DNA of 64,000 nucleotides. Source: Alphaproteobacteria bacterium (GTDB lineage Bacteria; Pseudomonadota; Alphaproteobacteria; MPNO01; UBA2964). Under the pieces are notes generated by a model. The model saw nothing but the letters and a program-made list of their open reading frames with translations, searched no databases and had not been told where the DNA came from. Position numbers and translations under genes: made by a program. Of this stretch, positions 18,609 through 26,840 are shown piece by piece. Each line of letters begins with the position of its first letter. Position 1 is the first letter of the stretch. Location: the NCBI GenBank assembly GCA_012103315.1, contig WLWZ01000018.1, positions 1-64,000 on the forward strand, written 5' to 3'.

Positions 18609-19454
18609 TTAGTCCAAGCGCCTCGCATTTTCATTACCGCATTCGACAACTTTCAGTCGGTACAACTCGACCGCCTTCGCATGGGCGGCAATCGTTGCGG
18701 AGTCGTCTGACGAAATCGGCGGTTTCTCATCAAATTCATAATGCCCAAACTGGTCTTCTCCTCTTAACAACATTGCCGACGTCTTGACTTCTGTTGTCTG
18801 ACGGACACTCGGGGGGCAACAAGCAATACTAAAACCGACTCGACGTTCCGCACCATTATTGGGCCTCGAGCAGTGCAAAAGATTGACATGATGCAAAGAC
18901 ATCTCGCCAGGACGTAGCGGCATAGCAACGGCTTTAGACTCATCAACGTTGTAGATTGCTTGCTGTCCACTGGCCAACATGTTGGCCTTATCCATGGCGC
19001 TATAGTCGAAGGGCAGCATCCCAAGCTCTTGTGTCCCTGGCAGAACTTCCATGCACCCTTCCCGGATACCGGCTGGCGACAGGGCGACCCATGCACTAAC
19101 CAGATCCCACGGATCCATCCCAAAATAAGTACTGTCCTGATGCCAGCTTACAAACCCTTTGCCATCGGCCTCCTTTAACCATGCCGCGTTTTGATAAACC
19201 AGGATGTCTGGACCGATTAAGTCTTCTATGGCGTCCAAAATGGTTTTGCGGGTGACCATCTCGTATATGAACGGAAACAGAAGACAGGCTTTGGTCCGCT
19301 GAATGCCAAAAATTGATTTGCCCTGTTTTTGTTCAAACGCTTTGATTTCTTTGAGTATCTCCGCCGCATCGCTCTCCGACATAACGCGAAGGGGCGATAC
19401 ATACCCGTCCCGTTTATACTGCTGGACCTGCTCTTCGCTTAACATCTTGGGCAT
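18609..19454 (-). CDS. Phytanoyl-CoA dioxygenase (PhyH) family protein, copy 2 of a tandem pair
   Basis: Fe(II)/2-oxoglutarate-dependent oxygenase of the PhyH/ectoine-hydroxylase superfamily, 281 residues. The iron facial triad is visible: His and Asp in VSWHQDSTYFG and the distal His in NLLHCSRPN, with the 2-oxoglutarate-binding Arg just after (ERRVGFS). It probably hydroxylates a small carboxylate or acyl compound; the substrate is unknown. I chose ATG 19454, which gives the same length as the upstream paralogue; the frame also opens at GTG 19481 inside that gene. The two proteins share about half their residues by eye and the same active-site layout, so this is a tandem duplication that has diverged. 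Confidence 0.88.
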   Translation of the reverse strand: MPKMLSEEQVQQYKRDGYVSPLRVMSESDAAEILKEIKAFEQKQGKSIFGIQRTKACLLFPFIYEMVTRKTILDAIEDLIGPDILVYQNAAWLKEADGKGFVSWHQDSTYFGMDPWDLVSAWVALSPAGIREGCMEVLPGTQELGMLPFDYSAMDKANMLASGQQAIYNVDESKAVAMPLRPGEMSLHHVNLLHCSRPNNGAERRVGFSIACCPPSVRQTTEVKTSAMLLRGEDQFGHYEFDEKPPISSDDSATIAAHAKAVELYRLKVVECGNENARRLD

Positions 19455-19465
19455 TACGTGACCAT

Positions 19466-20311
19466 TCAACCAAGACGCCACGCTGTCTGGTTACCGCATT
19501 CAATAGATTTCGCCCGATAGAGTTCAACAGATTCTTCTTGCCGTTCAATCGTCGCCGGATCGTCATGCGAAACTGGCGGTAATTCGTTCGGTAAATAAAA
19601 TCCGTGCTCGTCTTTTCCTCTGACGAGCATCGCTGTTGCCTTCAGCTCTGTCGTCTGCTTCACATCCGGTGGCACATAACCTGCGGAGAGTCCCATGCGG
19701 CGGTCAGACCCATGATTGGGTTTAGAGCTATGTACCAAACACACATGATGAAGCGACATTTCTCCAGGCCGCAAATGCAACGAAATCGCATCCGCTTCAT
19801 CGAATTCATAAAGCGTATTCTGGCCGCTCGCTAAAAGGTTCGCATCGCTGCGTTCAGTATACTCAACAGGATAAGAACCACCTTTATGCGACCCCGGGAT
19901 AACCGGAATACAGTCGGAAATGTCATCAACTACTGTCAATGCCACCCAGGCACTCAGAAGTTCCCACGGATCCATACCGTAATAGGTGGCGTCCTGGTGC
20001 CAGCTAACGTAAGAGCCAGATTCCGGTTCTTTGAACCAGATGCCATGCTGGTAGCAAAGTATGTCAGGACCAAGCACATCCTCTACCGCATCAAGAATTT
20101 CTGATCGTACGACCAAATCATACGCCCACTGAAACCTCAGAAAGGCTTTGGTCTTCTGAGTTCCATGAATAGGCTTTCCCTGTAATGCTTCAAACGCCTC
20201 AATTTCAGACCTAAGCGCGATAGCTTCTTCCTCGGACATAACCCGTATCGGAGAGACAAATCCGTCACGATGATATTGTACAACTTGTTGGTCGGTTAGA
20301 AATTTAGGCAT
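19466..20311 (-). CDS. Phytanoyl-CoA dioxygenase (PhyH) family protein, copy 1 of a tandem pair
   Basis: A 281-residue Fe(II)/2-oxoglutarate oxygenase, paralogue of the gene downstream. The triad is His-x-Asp in SWHQDATYYG and a distal His in CLVHSSKPN, with the 2-oxoglutarate Arg in DRRMGLS. Both copies start with the same layout (MPK-L followed by V-QY-RDG-VSP-RVMSE) and end with V-LYR-K--ECGN--A-RL, so neither is truncated. It starts at ATG 20311. The gap of 11 bases to the next start suggests one transcript. It is divergent from the DEAD-box helicase gene. Confidence 0.88.
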   Translation of the reverse strand: MPKFLTDQQVVQYHRDGFVSPIRVMSEEEAIALRSEIEAFEALQGKPIHGTQKTKAFLRFQWAYDLVVRSEILDAVEDVLGPDILCYQHGIWFKEPESGSYVSWHQDATYYGMDPWELLSAWVALTVVDDISDCIPVIPGSHKGGSYPVEYTERSDANLLASGQNTLYEFDEADAISLHLRPGEMSLHHVCLVHSSKPNHGSDRRMGLSAGYVPPDVKQTTELKATAMLVRGKDEHGFYLPNELPPVSHDDPATIERQEESVELYRAKSIECGNQTAWRLG

Positions 20312-20340
20312 GAGAGAAACGTTCTGTAAGTAAATAAGGG

Positions 20341-20361
20341 AAAAGTAGATTCTACTATTTT
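20341..20361. repeat. Inverted repeat in the PhyH/helicase divergent region
   Basis: AGTAGA-t-TCTACT, flanked by A-runs on the left and T-runs on the right, lies 30-50 bases before the PhyH gene. No gene ends here, so it is more likely an operator than a terminator. A possible helicase promoter with TTTACC and TATAAC 17 bases apart follows at about 20398-20426 (weak). Confidence 0.3.
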
Positions 20362-20454
20362 ACGGATTAGCCGTCACGACGTTTGACTTCTGTTGATTTT
20401 ACCCGCACATAAGGGCCGGGTATAACCCTATATGTAAGTATTTACGCACACCGT

Positions 20455-21939
20455 ATGACTTTTGATGAACTCGGGCTTAGCCCGGAAGTACTGCGCGCCA
20501 TTGACGACGCAGGTTATGAGACTCCCACACCGATCCAGGAACAGGCGATCCCCTTTGTCTTGATGGGCCGAGATGTGCTGGGCTGCGCGCAAACGGGCAC
20601 CGGTAAAACTGCATCATTCACACTACCGATGATCGAGATTCTGGCCAGCGGTAGAAGCCGTGCCCGAATGGCTCGGAGCTTAATCATTACACCAACGCGC
20701 GAACTGGCCACCCAGATCGCCGAGAATTTCGAAACCTACGGAAAGTACCATAAGCTTTCGATGGCATTGCTCATCGGCGGCGTGTCATTTGACGAACAGA
20801 ATGCAAAACTTGATCGCGGTGTCGACGTCCTTATCGCAACACCAGGTCGCCTGCTCGATCATTTCGAACGGGGCCGGATATTGCTGACGGATATCAAGAT
20901 CCTGGTGATCGACGAAGCGGATCGAATGATGGATATGGGCTTTATGCCTGACGTCGAAAAAATTGTTTCACTGCTGCCCCCGATCCGGCAAACGCTTTTC
21001 TTTTCAGCCACCATGCCGCCAGAGATACGTCGTATAGCCGACAAGTTTCTGATGAATCCCAAAGAAATCACGATTACGCCAAAAACTGCAACCGCGGAAA
21101 CGGTCGAGCAATTTTTAACAATTGTCGATAATAAGGATTTTGTTAAACGCGACACGTTGCGGAGAATGATCCGCTCCGAAGCGGTCGATAATGCCATCGT
21201 CTTCTGCAATCGCAAACGCGATGTCGATACTCTAAATCGGTCACTGATAAAGCATGGCTTTAAAGCTGCCGCTCTACATGGCGATATGTCTCAACCCGCA
21301 CGGCTTGAAACTCTCGACGCCTTCAAAAACGGCGCCACTGAAATTCTCGTTGCTAGCGATGTCGCCGCACGCGGTCTTGATCTCCCCAAAGTCTCGCACG
21401 TCTTCAACTATGACGTCCCGATGCACGCAGAGGATTATGTCCATCGCATTGGACGAACAGGTCGCGCCGGTCGTGAAGGCCGAGCGCTAACAATTGCAAC
21501 ATCGGCCGACGGAAAATTTTTGGATGCCGTTCAAAAGTTTATCGGCAAGAAATTCGACCCCATCGTTGTTGAGGGCGTCGAAGAAACAGAAATTAGCGCG
21601 GATGAACCGCGACGCGTTGGACGACGCCGCTCTGGTGAAGGAGCGAAGAAATCGCCTCGACGTCGAGGGCGCAAAGCACCGGCAAGAAAAAAATCGGACA
21701 CTGAAGCTGAAAAATCAGTCGCTGACGAGGCAGCGCCTACGGAACCAACTCCCCAGGGGGCCGCCCCGGCAGAAACATCACCTACCCCGCCTGCAGCAGA
21801 AAAACCACGCGCGCCCCGGAATCGTAAGCCAGCACCAAAGCGCCAACGCAGTGATCAACCGGCAGAAGAAGCTGTCGTTGGAATGGGCGCACATGTGCCC
21901 GCCTTTATGCTACGCTCTCCTGCAAGCGAAGATGAATAG
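20455..21939 (+). CDS. DEAD-box ATP-dependent RNA helicase (RhlE-like)
   Basis: RNA helicase of 494 residues. Motifs in order: Q motif (TPTPIQEQAIPF), motif I AQTGTGKT, Ia PTRELA, II DEAD (VIDEADRMMDMGF), III SAT, IV FCNRKRDVD, V ARGLDLP, and VI HRIGRTGRAGREG. About 115 C-terminal residues form a low-complexity Arg/Lys/Ala/Pro/Glu tail, as in RhlE-type helicases that act on rRNA or cold-induced mRNA structure. It starts at ATG 20455. No strong ribosome site is visible, so initiation may be weak or use a short leader. A small Lrp-type gene follows nine bases later. Confidence 0.93.
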   Translation: MTFDELGLSPEVLRAIDDAGYETPTPIQEQAIPFVLMGRDVLGCAQTGTGKTASFTLPMIEILASGRSRARMARSLIITPTRELATQIAENFETYGKYHKLSMALLIGGVSFDEQNAKLDRGVDVLIATPGRLLDHFERGRILLTDIKILVIDEADRMMDMGFMPDVEKIVSLLPPIRQTLFFSATMPPEIRRIADKFLMNPKEITITPKTATAETVEQFLTIVDNKDFVKRDTLRRMIRSEAVDNAIVFCNRKRDVDTLNRSLIKHGFKAAALHGDMSQPARLETLDAFKNGATEILVASDVAARGLDLPKVSHVFNYDVPMHAEDYVHRIGRTGRAGREGRALTIATSADGKFLDAVQKFIGKKFDPIVVEGVEETEISADEPRRVGRRRSGEGAKKSPRRRGRKAPARKKSDTEAEKSVADEAAPTEPTPQGAAPAETSPTPPAAEKPRAPRNRKPAPKRQRSDQPAEEAVVGMGAHVPAFMLRSPASEDE

Positions 21940-21948
21940 AGTAGTCCA

Positions 21949-22191
21949 ATGCAAACGATTTTCGTATTTTCCAAGTGCGAGCTCGGCCAGGCCTACAAGG
22001 TCGCTGACGAAGCAGTCCTAAACGTCGAACAGGTTTCTGAAGTCAATTCGATATCAGGCGAGTACGATTTACTAATGAAGTGCTACCTGGATGACGGTGT
22101 CGATATCGGACATTTTGTGACCGAGAAACTTCAAACGCTCCCCGGTATTAAAGACACATTTACACTTATCGGCTTTAAGGCGTTTTCCTAA
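21949..22191 (+). CDS. Stand-alone Lrp/AsnC ligand-binding (RAM) domain protein
   Basis: An 80-residue protein consisting only of the effector-binding RAM domain of Lrp/AsnC regulators; no helix-turn-helix is present. The pattern fits: a beta strand (QTIFVFSKCELG), a helix, a strand with ISGEYDLLMKCYLDD, and a C-terminal TLPGIKDTFTLIGFKAF. Such proteins form octameric or decameric rings that bind amino acids; their output is poorly known. The gene starts 10 bases after the helicase stop and is probably translated from the same transcript. Confidence 0.88.
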   Translation: MQTIFVFSKCELGQAYKVADEAVLNVEQVSEVNSISGEYDLLMKCYLDDGVDIGHFVTEKLQTLPGIKDTFTLIGFKAFS

Positions 22192-22194
22192 AAC

Positions 22195-22809
22195 CTACTT
22201 ATTTTGTTCGCGATATTGATAGAGCGGCGGGATACCTTCCATGCGCACGCGTGGCTTCGCTGCATCTTCTATTGATGTCAACGGTTGAACCTTCTTTAGC
22301 GAAGCATGACTTCGACGAATGATATCCTGATAATCCTCGTCACCCAGCTGCTTCCAGCGCAACTCTTCATCGCTAACTTCAGAAACAATCTTCGCTGGTA
22401 TACCAGCAACGATGCTCCGAGATGGCACTGAGAAATTAGCCTTCACGAAGGCTAAGGCCGCTACGAATGCATGATCGCCAATATGGGCGCCATCCATGAT
22501 GACAGCGTTCATCCCTATCAGAACGCCTTTGCCAAGGTGGCAACCATGCAGAACTGCTCCGTGACCGACATTGGCTGCTTCTTCCAAGAGCGTTTCACCG
22601 CCCGCGAAAGTATGCGCAATACAGCCATCCTGCATATTGCTACGGGGTTCCATAACAATGCGCCCCATGTCACCTCGTAGCGCGGCACCTGGGCCGACAT
22701 AACAGTTCTTCCCAACAATAACGTCACCGATGATTGTCGCTGATGGATGGACGAACGCACTCGGATCGACAACAGGAACGATGCCGTCGATTGAATAAAT
22801 ATTTTCCAT
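22195..22809 (-). CDS. PaaY/gamma-carbonic anhydrase-like hexapeptide-repeat protein
   Basis: A 204-residue left-handed beta-helix protein. The N terminus IDGIVPVVDPSAFVHPSATIIGDVIVG and the repeats that follow (VGPGAALRGDMGRI, MQDGCIAHTF, NVGHGAVLHGCHLG) are typical of PaaY, a thioesterase accessory in phenylacetate degradation, and of the related gamma-class carbonic anhydrases. Metal-binding histidines are visible in CIAHTF and GHGAVLHG. A charged C-terminal helix (DEELRWKQLGDEDYQDI) fits PaaY. I chose ATG 22809, 13 bases after sufA; the frame remains open to 22956 inside sufA. Its place as last gene of the SUF operon is unusual, and no other paa gene is in the window. Confidence 0.85.
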   Translation of the reverse strand: MENIYSIDGIVPVVDPSAFVHPSATIIGDVIVGKNCYVGPGAALRGDMGRIVMEPRSNMQDGCIAHTFAGGETLLEEAANVGHGAVLHGCHLGKGVLIGMNAVIMDGAHIGDHAFVAALAFVKANFSVPSRSIVAGIPAKIVSEVSDEELRWKQLGDEDYQDIIRRSHASLKKVQPLTSIEDAAKPRVRMEGIPPLYQYREQNK

Positions 22810-22822
22810 AAAAGCTTTGCCG

Positions 22823-23182
22823 TTAGACGTTAAAAGACTCACCGCAGCCGCAGCGACCGGTTTCATTCGGGTTGCGAAAGACGAAATTAGACCCGAGCTT
22901 TTCCTCGACGAAATCCATTTCGGTCCCGACGAGATACATAACTGCCATAGGGTCAATCAACAGCTTCACGCCATTGAGCTCCATAACCTCATCGGCGGCG
23001 CCCTTTTCTTCCGCAAAGTCCATCGCGTAAGTCAGGCCGTTGCAGCCACCTTCATTGACGGCCAATCTTATGCCTGCAGCATCTGGACTATGAGTGGATA
23101 TTAGCTTTTTTAATTGAGCCGATGCCGCCTCAGTTACTTTGAGCACCGCCGGACGGTCACGCACTTTATCAGTTGTCGTCAT
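22823..23182 (-). CDS. sufA: Iron-sulfur cluster carrier/insertion protein (SufA/ErpA type)
   Basis: A-type carrier, 119 residues, which accepts Fe-S clusters from SufBCD and hands them to target proteins. The three conserved cysteines are present: one in NEGGCNGLTYAM and the pair in the C-terminal GRCGCGESF. The core VTEAASAQLKKLIS and YLVGTEMDFVEE match the HesB/IscA domain. The start is ATG 23182; the longer frame to 23260 would overlap sufT. The split between SufA, ErpA and IscA cannot be settled from sequence alone, but the operon position argues for the SUF role. Confidence 0.92.
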   Translation of the reverse strand: MTTTDKVRDRPAVLKVTEAASAQLKKLISTHSPDAAGIRLAVNEGGCNGLTYAMDFAEEKGAADEVMELNGVKLLIDPMAVMYLVGTEMDFVEEKLGSNFVFRNPNETGRCGCGESFNV

Positions 23183-23193
23183 CTCAGGCGCCC

Positions 23194-23763
23194 TCACATA
23201 AATCCAAGTTCTAATTTCGCTGCTTCGCTCATCCGGTCCGGGGTCCAGGCAGGCTCCCAAACGAGTTCAACAGCAACACCACCTATACCGTCCACGGTTT
23301 GTACAACTCGCTCAACATCACCAGGCAATGTCCCTGCAACTGGGCACGCCGGTGATGTCAGAGTCATATCGATCCGGACATCCTTCATGCCATTAATATC
23401 TATATTATAGATAAGACCTAATTCATAAATGTTAACCGGTATCTCCGGATCAAAGACCGTTGAGATCGCCTCAATCACTTTCCCTTCGAACTGAGCTTCA
23501 GCTACATCGATGTCAGTGCCCACTGCGGTTTCGACCGGAGCATCAACCTTTGGCTCTGCCGCTAGCTCGATATCAGGCTTAGATTCGATTTCAGACACCG
23601 GCGTCATAGAATCAGGTCCGGGTGCGATAGGTCGTTCAACTGGTACCTGTTCTTGCGGGGCTTCCACTGCCGTTTCCGTTTCCGTCACAGACATAGGCGT
23701 TTCCAAGTTGGTTTCCGAAACGCTTTCTGATTCTGGTGGTGTTGATTTCTTCCAAAACATCAT
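23194..23763 (-). CDS. sufT: SUF system maturation protein SufT, with acidic N-terminal extension
   Basis: The C-terminal 95 residues are a DUF59/MIP18 domain: VIEAISTVFDPEIPVNIYELG, TLTSPACPVAGTLP with the conserved reactive Cys, and the end VWEPAWTPDRMSEAAK typical of SufT. SufT helps mature Fe-S proteins when demand is high. The first 90 residues are a Pro/Glu/Val/Thr-rich low-complexity segment (runs such as SVTETETAVEAPQE) that is not part of the fold and is probably disordered. It starts at ATG 23763. It lies 10 bases after sufU and 11 before sufA, in the SUF operon. Confidence 0.9.
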   Translation of the reverse strand: MMFWKKSTPPESESVSETNLETPMSVTETETAVEAPQEQVPVERPIAPGPDSMTPVSEIESKPDIELAAEPKVDAPVETAVGTDIDVAEAQFEGKVIEAISTVFDPEIPVNIYELGLIYNIDINGMKDVRIDMTLTSPACPVAGTLPGDVERVVQTVDGIGGVAVELVWEPAWTPDRMSEAAKLELGFM

Positions 23764-23773
23764 CTTTTGATAC

Positions 23774-24226
23774 TCATTCCGTCTTTACGTCTTCATCAGT
23801 CCCATCGAGGGCCGCGACCATGGCATGCCAAGCCAATGTCGCGCACTTAATGCGAGTCGGGAAATCTTTTACGCCAGAAAGTGTCGCGAGATCAGCAAGA
23901 TCAGGGCCCGCCCCAAATCCGTTTTCTCCGGTCACCAAGGCATGAAATTTTTCGAACAAGGCCTTAGCCTCTTCGACAGATTTCCCCTTAATCATCTCGG
24001 TCATCATCGACGCAGACGCTAGTGATATCGCGCAGCCGCGCGCATCGAACTGTGCATCTGAAATCTCATCACCATCAAGATTGAGAAACACCGTTACGCG
24101 ATCGCCACATAATGGATTGTTACCCCGTGCTGTTCGGTCAGCTTCATCCGCCGGCCCAAAATTCCGCGGGTTACGGCTGTGATCGAGGATGACCTCTTGG
24201 TAAAGATCTGTAAGACCATCACTCAT
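23774..24226 (-). CDS. sufU: SUF system NifU-like sulfur transfer protein
   Basis: SufU/IscU-like protein, 150 residues. The three conserved cysteines are visible in NNPLCGDRV, DARGCAIS and KCATLAWHA, and the Asp of CGDRV that shares in Zn or cluster binding is also present. SufU proteins accept persulfide sulfur from SufS. The insertion between the second and third cysteine (GKSVEEAKALFEKFHALVTG) is typical of SufU rather than IscU. The ATG at 24226 overlaps the sufS stop by four bases (ATGA), so translation is coupled. Confidence 0.94.
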   Translation of the reverse strand: MSDGLTDLYQEVILDHSRNPRNFGPADEADRTARGNNPLCGDRVTVFLNLDGDEISDAQFDARGCAISLASASMMTEMIKGKSVEEAKALFEKFHALVTGENGFGAGPDLADLATLSGVKDFPTRIKCATLAWHAMVAALDGTDEDVKTE

Positions 24227-25479
24227 TGGCCAAATATCTCCTGCACACGGCCCAACCCAGCGACAAGCGTATCGATTTCCTCACGTGTATTGTACATGCC
24301 AATTGAGGCACGAATCGTTGCCGCGATGTCAAAACGATCCATAACAGGCTGCGCACAATGATGTCCGGTCCGAACAGCAATACCTTCACGATCAAGGATC
24401 GTTCCCACGTCATGCGGATGTACTGTTTCCAACACAAAAGACAGGATTGCGGCTTTCTCCGGCGCTGTTCCGATCATGCGCAAACTATTGATCTCACTGA
24501 GCTTTACGGCGCCATACTCTAGCAAATCATGCTCATGGGCCGCGATGTTCTCAAGGCCTAGCCCGTTGATATATTCAATAGCAGCCCCCATCCCGATGAT
24601 GCCCGAAATATGCGGTGTTCCCGCTTCAAACTTAAACGGCAGATCGGCATAGGTTGTTTTTTCAAAGGTGACGACATCAATCATCTCACCACCACCATGG
24701 TAAGGGGGCATCGCCTCCAGTAACTCAGCTTTTCCATAGAGGACGCCTATACCACTCGGGCCATAGATCTTGTGGCCTGAGAACACATAGAAATCGACAT
24801 CCAGGGCTTGCATATCCAGCACCATATGCGGCGCTGCTTGGCAGCCATCGAGAAGGACCGGTACATCGCGCTCGTGAGCAATACGGATAATTTCTTCAAC
24901 CGGTACAATCGTTCCCAATGCATTAGAGACATGCGTAATCGCAACGATCTTGGTTCTGTCCGACATTAGATCGGCATAGGCATCCATATCGAGAGCGCCA
25001 TCATCACTGATCGGCACAACTTTAATCTCAGCCCCGGTTTGTTCGGCAATTAATTGCCACGGCACAATATTGGAATGATGCTCCATGACGGAAAGGATAA
25101 TCTCATCACCCTCTGACAGGTTCTGCCGCCCCCAGCTTGAAGCCACCAAGTTGATGCCTTCAGTTGCGCCGCGAACGAAGATGACCTCGCGAATATCCCG
25201 CGCATTTATAAAAGCACGAACCGTTTCACGGGCGGCCTCCATCCTATCTGTCGCCTTCTGGCTCATATAATGAACGCCACGGTGAACGTTCGCGTATTCG
25301 GATTCATAGACAGACGAGATCGCGTCGATTACAGCGCGTGGTTTTTGGGCACTCGCCCCGCTATCTAAATAGACCAGCGGCTTACCGTAAACTTCTTCAG
25401 AAAGGATCGGGAAATCTTGACGTACGCTTTCGATATCGAAAGCTGGGGTGGGCATGGCGTTTTCTGGATTTGTCGCCAT
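24223..25479 (-). CDS. sufS: Cysteine desulfurase SufS
   Basis: PLP-dependent group II cysteine desulfurase, 418 residues. It takes sulfur from cysteine and passes it to SufU. The PLP lysine is in FSGHKIYGPSGIGVLYG, and the catalytic cysteine sits in the extended lobe in RTGHHCAQPVM. The N-terminal sequence VRQDFPILSEEVYGKPLVYLD and the MEHHSN-PWQ motif are family-typical. It starts at ATG 25479, three bases after the sufD stop. The SufS-SufU pairing with SufBCD is the usual arrangement in many alphaproteobacteria. Confidence 0.96.
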   Translation of the reverse strand: MATNPENAMPTPAFDIESVRQDFPILSEEVYGKPLVYLDSGASAQKPRAVIDAISSVYESEYANVHRGVHYMSQKATDRMEAARETVRAFINARDIREVIFVRGATEGINLVASSWGRQNLSEGDEIILSVMEHHSNIVPWQLIAEQTGAEIKVVPISDDGALDMDAYADLMSDRTKIVAITHVSNALGTIVPVEEIIRIAHERDVPVLLDGCQAAPHMVLDMQALDVDFYVFSGHKIYGPSGIGVLYGKAELLEAMPPYHGGGEMIDVVTFEKTTYADLPFKFEAGTPHISGIIGMGAAIEYINGLGLENIAAHEHDLLEYGAVKLSEINSLRMIGTAPEKAAILSFVLETVHPHDVGTILDREGIAVRTGHHCAQPVMDRFDIAATIRASIGMYNTREEIDTLVAGLGRVQEIFGQ

Positions 25480-25481
25480 CT

Positions 25482-26825
25482 TTATGCAGCCTCCTCAACA
25501 GAGTTGAGGGTTTCAAGCCACGACGACATCGCCGTCTCAAGATAGGATCGAATACTATCATTCGGCATGGCTTCGACCAGTTCAGCAGCAAAAGCCTGCA
25601 CCATCATGTTCCGTGCTGTAACCGCATCTATTCCACGGCTTTGCAAATAGAACAACGCTTCTTGATCAAGGTCGCCAACGGTTGCGCCGTGGCTGCATTT
25701 AACATCGTCGGCGTGGATGATCAGCTCAGGCTTGCTGTCCGCTTGAGCATTTCGAGATAGCAAAAGATTTCGATTCATTTGATGCGCATCAGTTTTCTGC
25801 GCATCGGGGGCAACGTGAACGCGCCCCTGGAACACCGTATGAGACCGGTCATCGAGAACGTTCTTATAGACCTGACTGCTATGACAATGCGATTTTGCAT
25901 GATCAACATCAGTGGTGTTATCGCAATGCTGACGATCTCGCACCAAAGCAATGCCATTCAGCGTGCAATCCGCACCCTCGCCACCCAACCGAACCCGAAT
26001 TTCATTTCTGCTCAGTCGGCCGCCGGACGATAAAACAAAGCTTTCAAAGTGAGCGTCGCGTTTAATCTGGGCCGATGTAAGACCGATATGCCAAGCAGTA
26101 CCACTTTGAACCTGATGCGTAACATTTCGAAGATTCGCCCCCTGCTCCAATACCGCCTCAGTAACTACATTGCAGAAACCTGTTGAAGCGCCAAGCGAGA
26201 CATAAGACTGCATCACAGTGGCATTGCTGTTTGCACCAGCACCAATCAAATTGCGAAGGTGTATCTCTGCAGACGAATTTTCCGTTGATACAAAAATAAG
26301 CTGGATAGGCTTTTCGACCGAAACATTATCCGCAATCCGGCAAACACCGCCATCCTGCATCAACGCTGTATTGAGTGCCCCTAAGCCCGGCAGTTCGACA
26401 TCCACTGCCTCGCCAAGATCAGCGAGCAATTCTTCATTGCCCAACGCAAGAGCATCGGCCATGGACGAAAATGACAGCCCTTCTGGCAGATCACCCAAAT
26501 CAGAAAATGCTGGTGCATATTGGCCATCAACGAAGACGGCAACATAGGCGTCTTCGAGTTTATAGGGCGTTAGATCTGCAGCAGTAACTTCCGCGCCTGC
26601 CGCCGCCGCGAACTCAGCTCGATGCAAATTGCGCAGATCGGTATATTTCCAACTTTCAACACGACGGGTCGGCAAACCATTCCGCGAGAGTGCCGACAGC
26701 GCCTGATTCCGTAGCGAATTTACCCAATCGCGCGCAGAACCTGGTAGTTCAGAACCCTTCGCAGCATATTGCGCACGATATTTCTCTACGACTGGATCGG
26801 TCAGAGGCTGAACTGAGGATGTCAC
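25482..26825 (-). CDS. sufD: Fe-S cluster assembly scaffold subunit SufD
   Basis: SufD, 447 residues, partner of SufB in the SufBC2D scaffold complex. The N-terminal helical part carries GLPTRRVESWKYTDLRNL, a motif typical of SufD. The core is a right-handed beta-helix, and the C-terminal SufBD signature includes KTDAHQMNRNLLLS, IHADDVKCSHGATVGDLD and ALFYLQSRGI. The conserved His of KCSHGATVG, which takes part in cluster formation, is present. It starts at GTG 26825 with GGAGA seven bases upstream. It overlaps neither neighbour and sits 16 bases after sufC. Confidence 0.95.
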   Translation of the reverse strand: MTSSVQPLTDPVVEKYRAQYAAKGSELPGSARDWVNSLRNQALSALSRNGLPTRRVESWKYTDLRNLHRAEFAAAAGAEVTAADLTPYKLEDAYVAVFVDGQYAPAFSDLGDLPEGLSFSSMADALALGNEELLADLGEAVDVELPGLGALNTALMQDGGVCRIADNVSVEKPIQLIFVSTENSSAEIHLRNLIGAGANSNATVMQSYVSLGASTGFCNVVTEAVLEQGANLRNVTHQVQSGTAWHIGLTSAQIKRDAHFESFVLSSGGRLSRNEIRVRLGGEGADCTLNGIALVRDRQHCDNTTDVDHAKSHCHSSQVYKNVLDDRSHTVFQGRVHVAPDAQKTDAHQMNRNLLLSRNAQADSKPELIIHADDVKCSHGATVGDLDQEALFYLQSRGIDAVTARNMMVQAFAAELVEAMPNDSIRSYLETAMSSWLETLNSVEEAA

Positions 26826-26840
26826 GATATGCTCTCCGCC

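Noticed and set aside
22823-23260. Longer 145-residue version of SufA
   Set aside because: The extra 26 residues overlap sufT and are not part of the A-type carrier fold; ATG 23182 is better.
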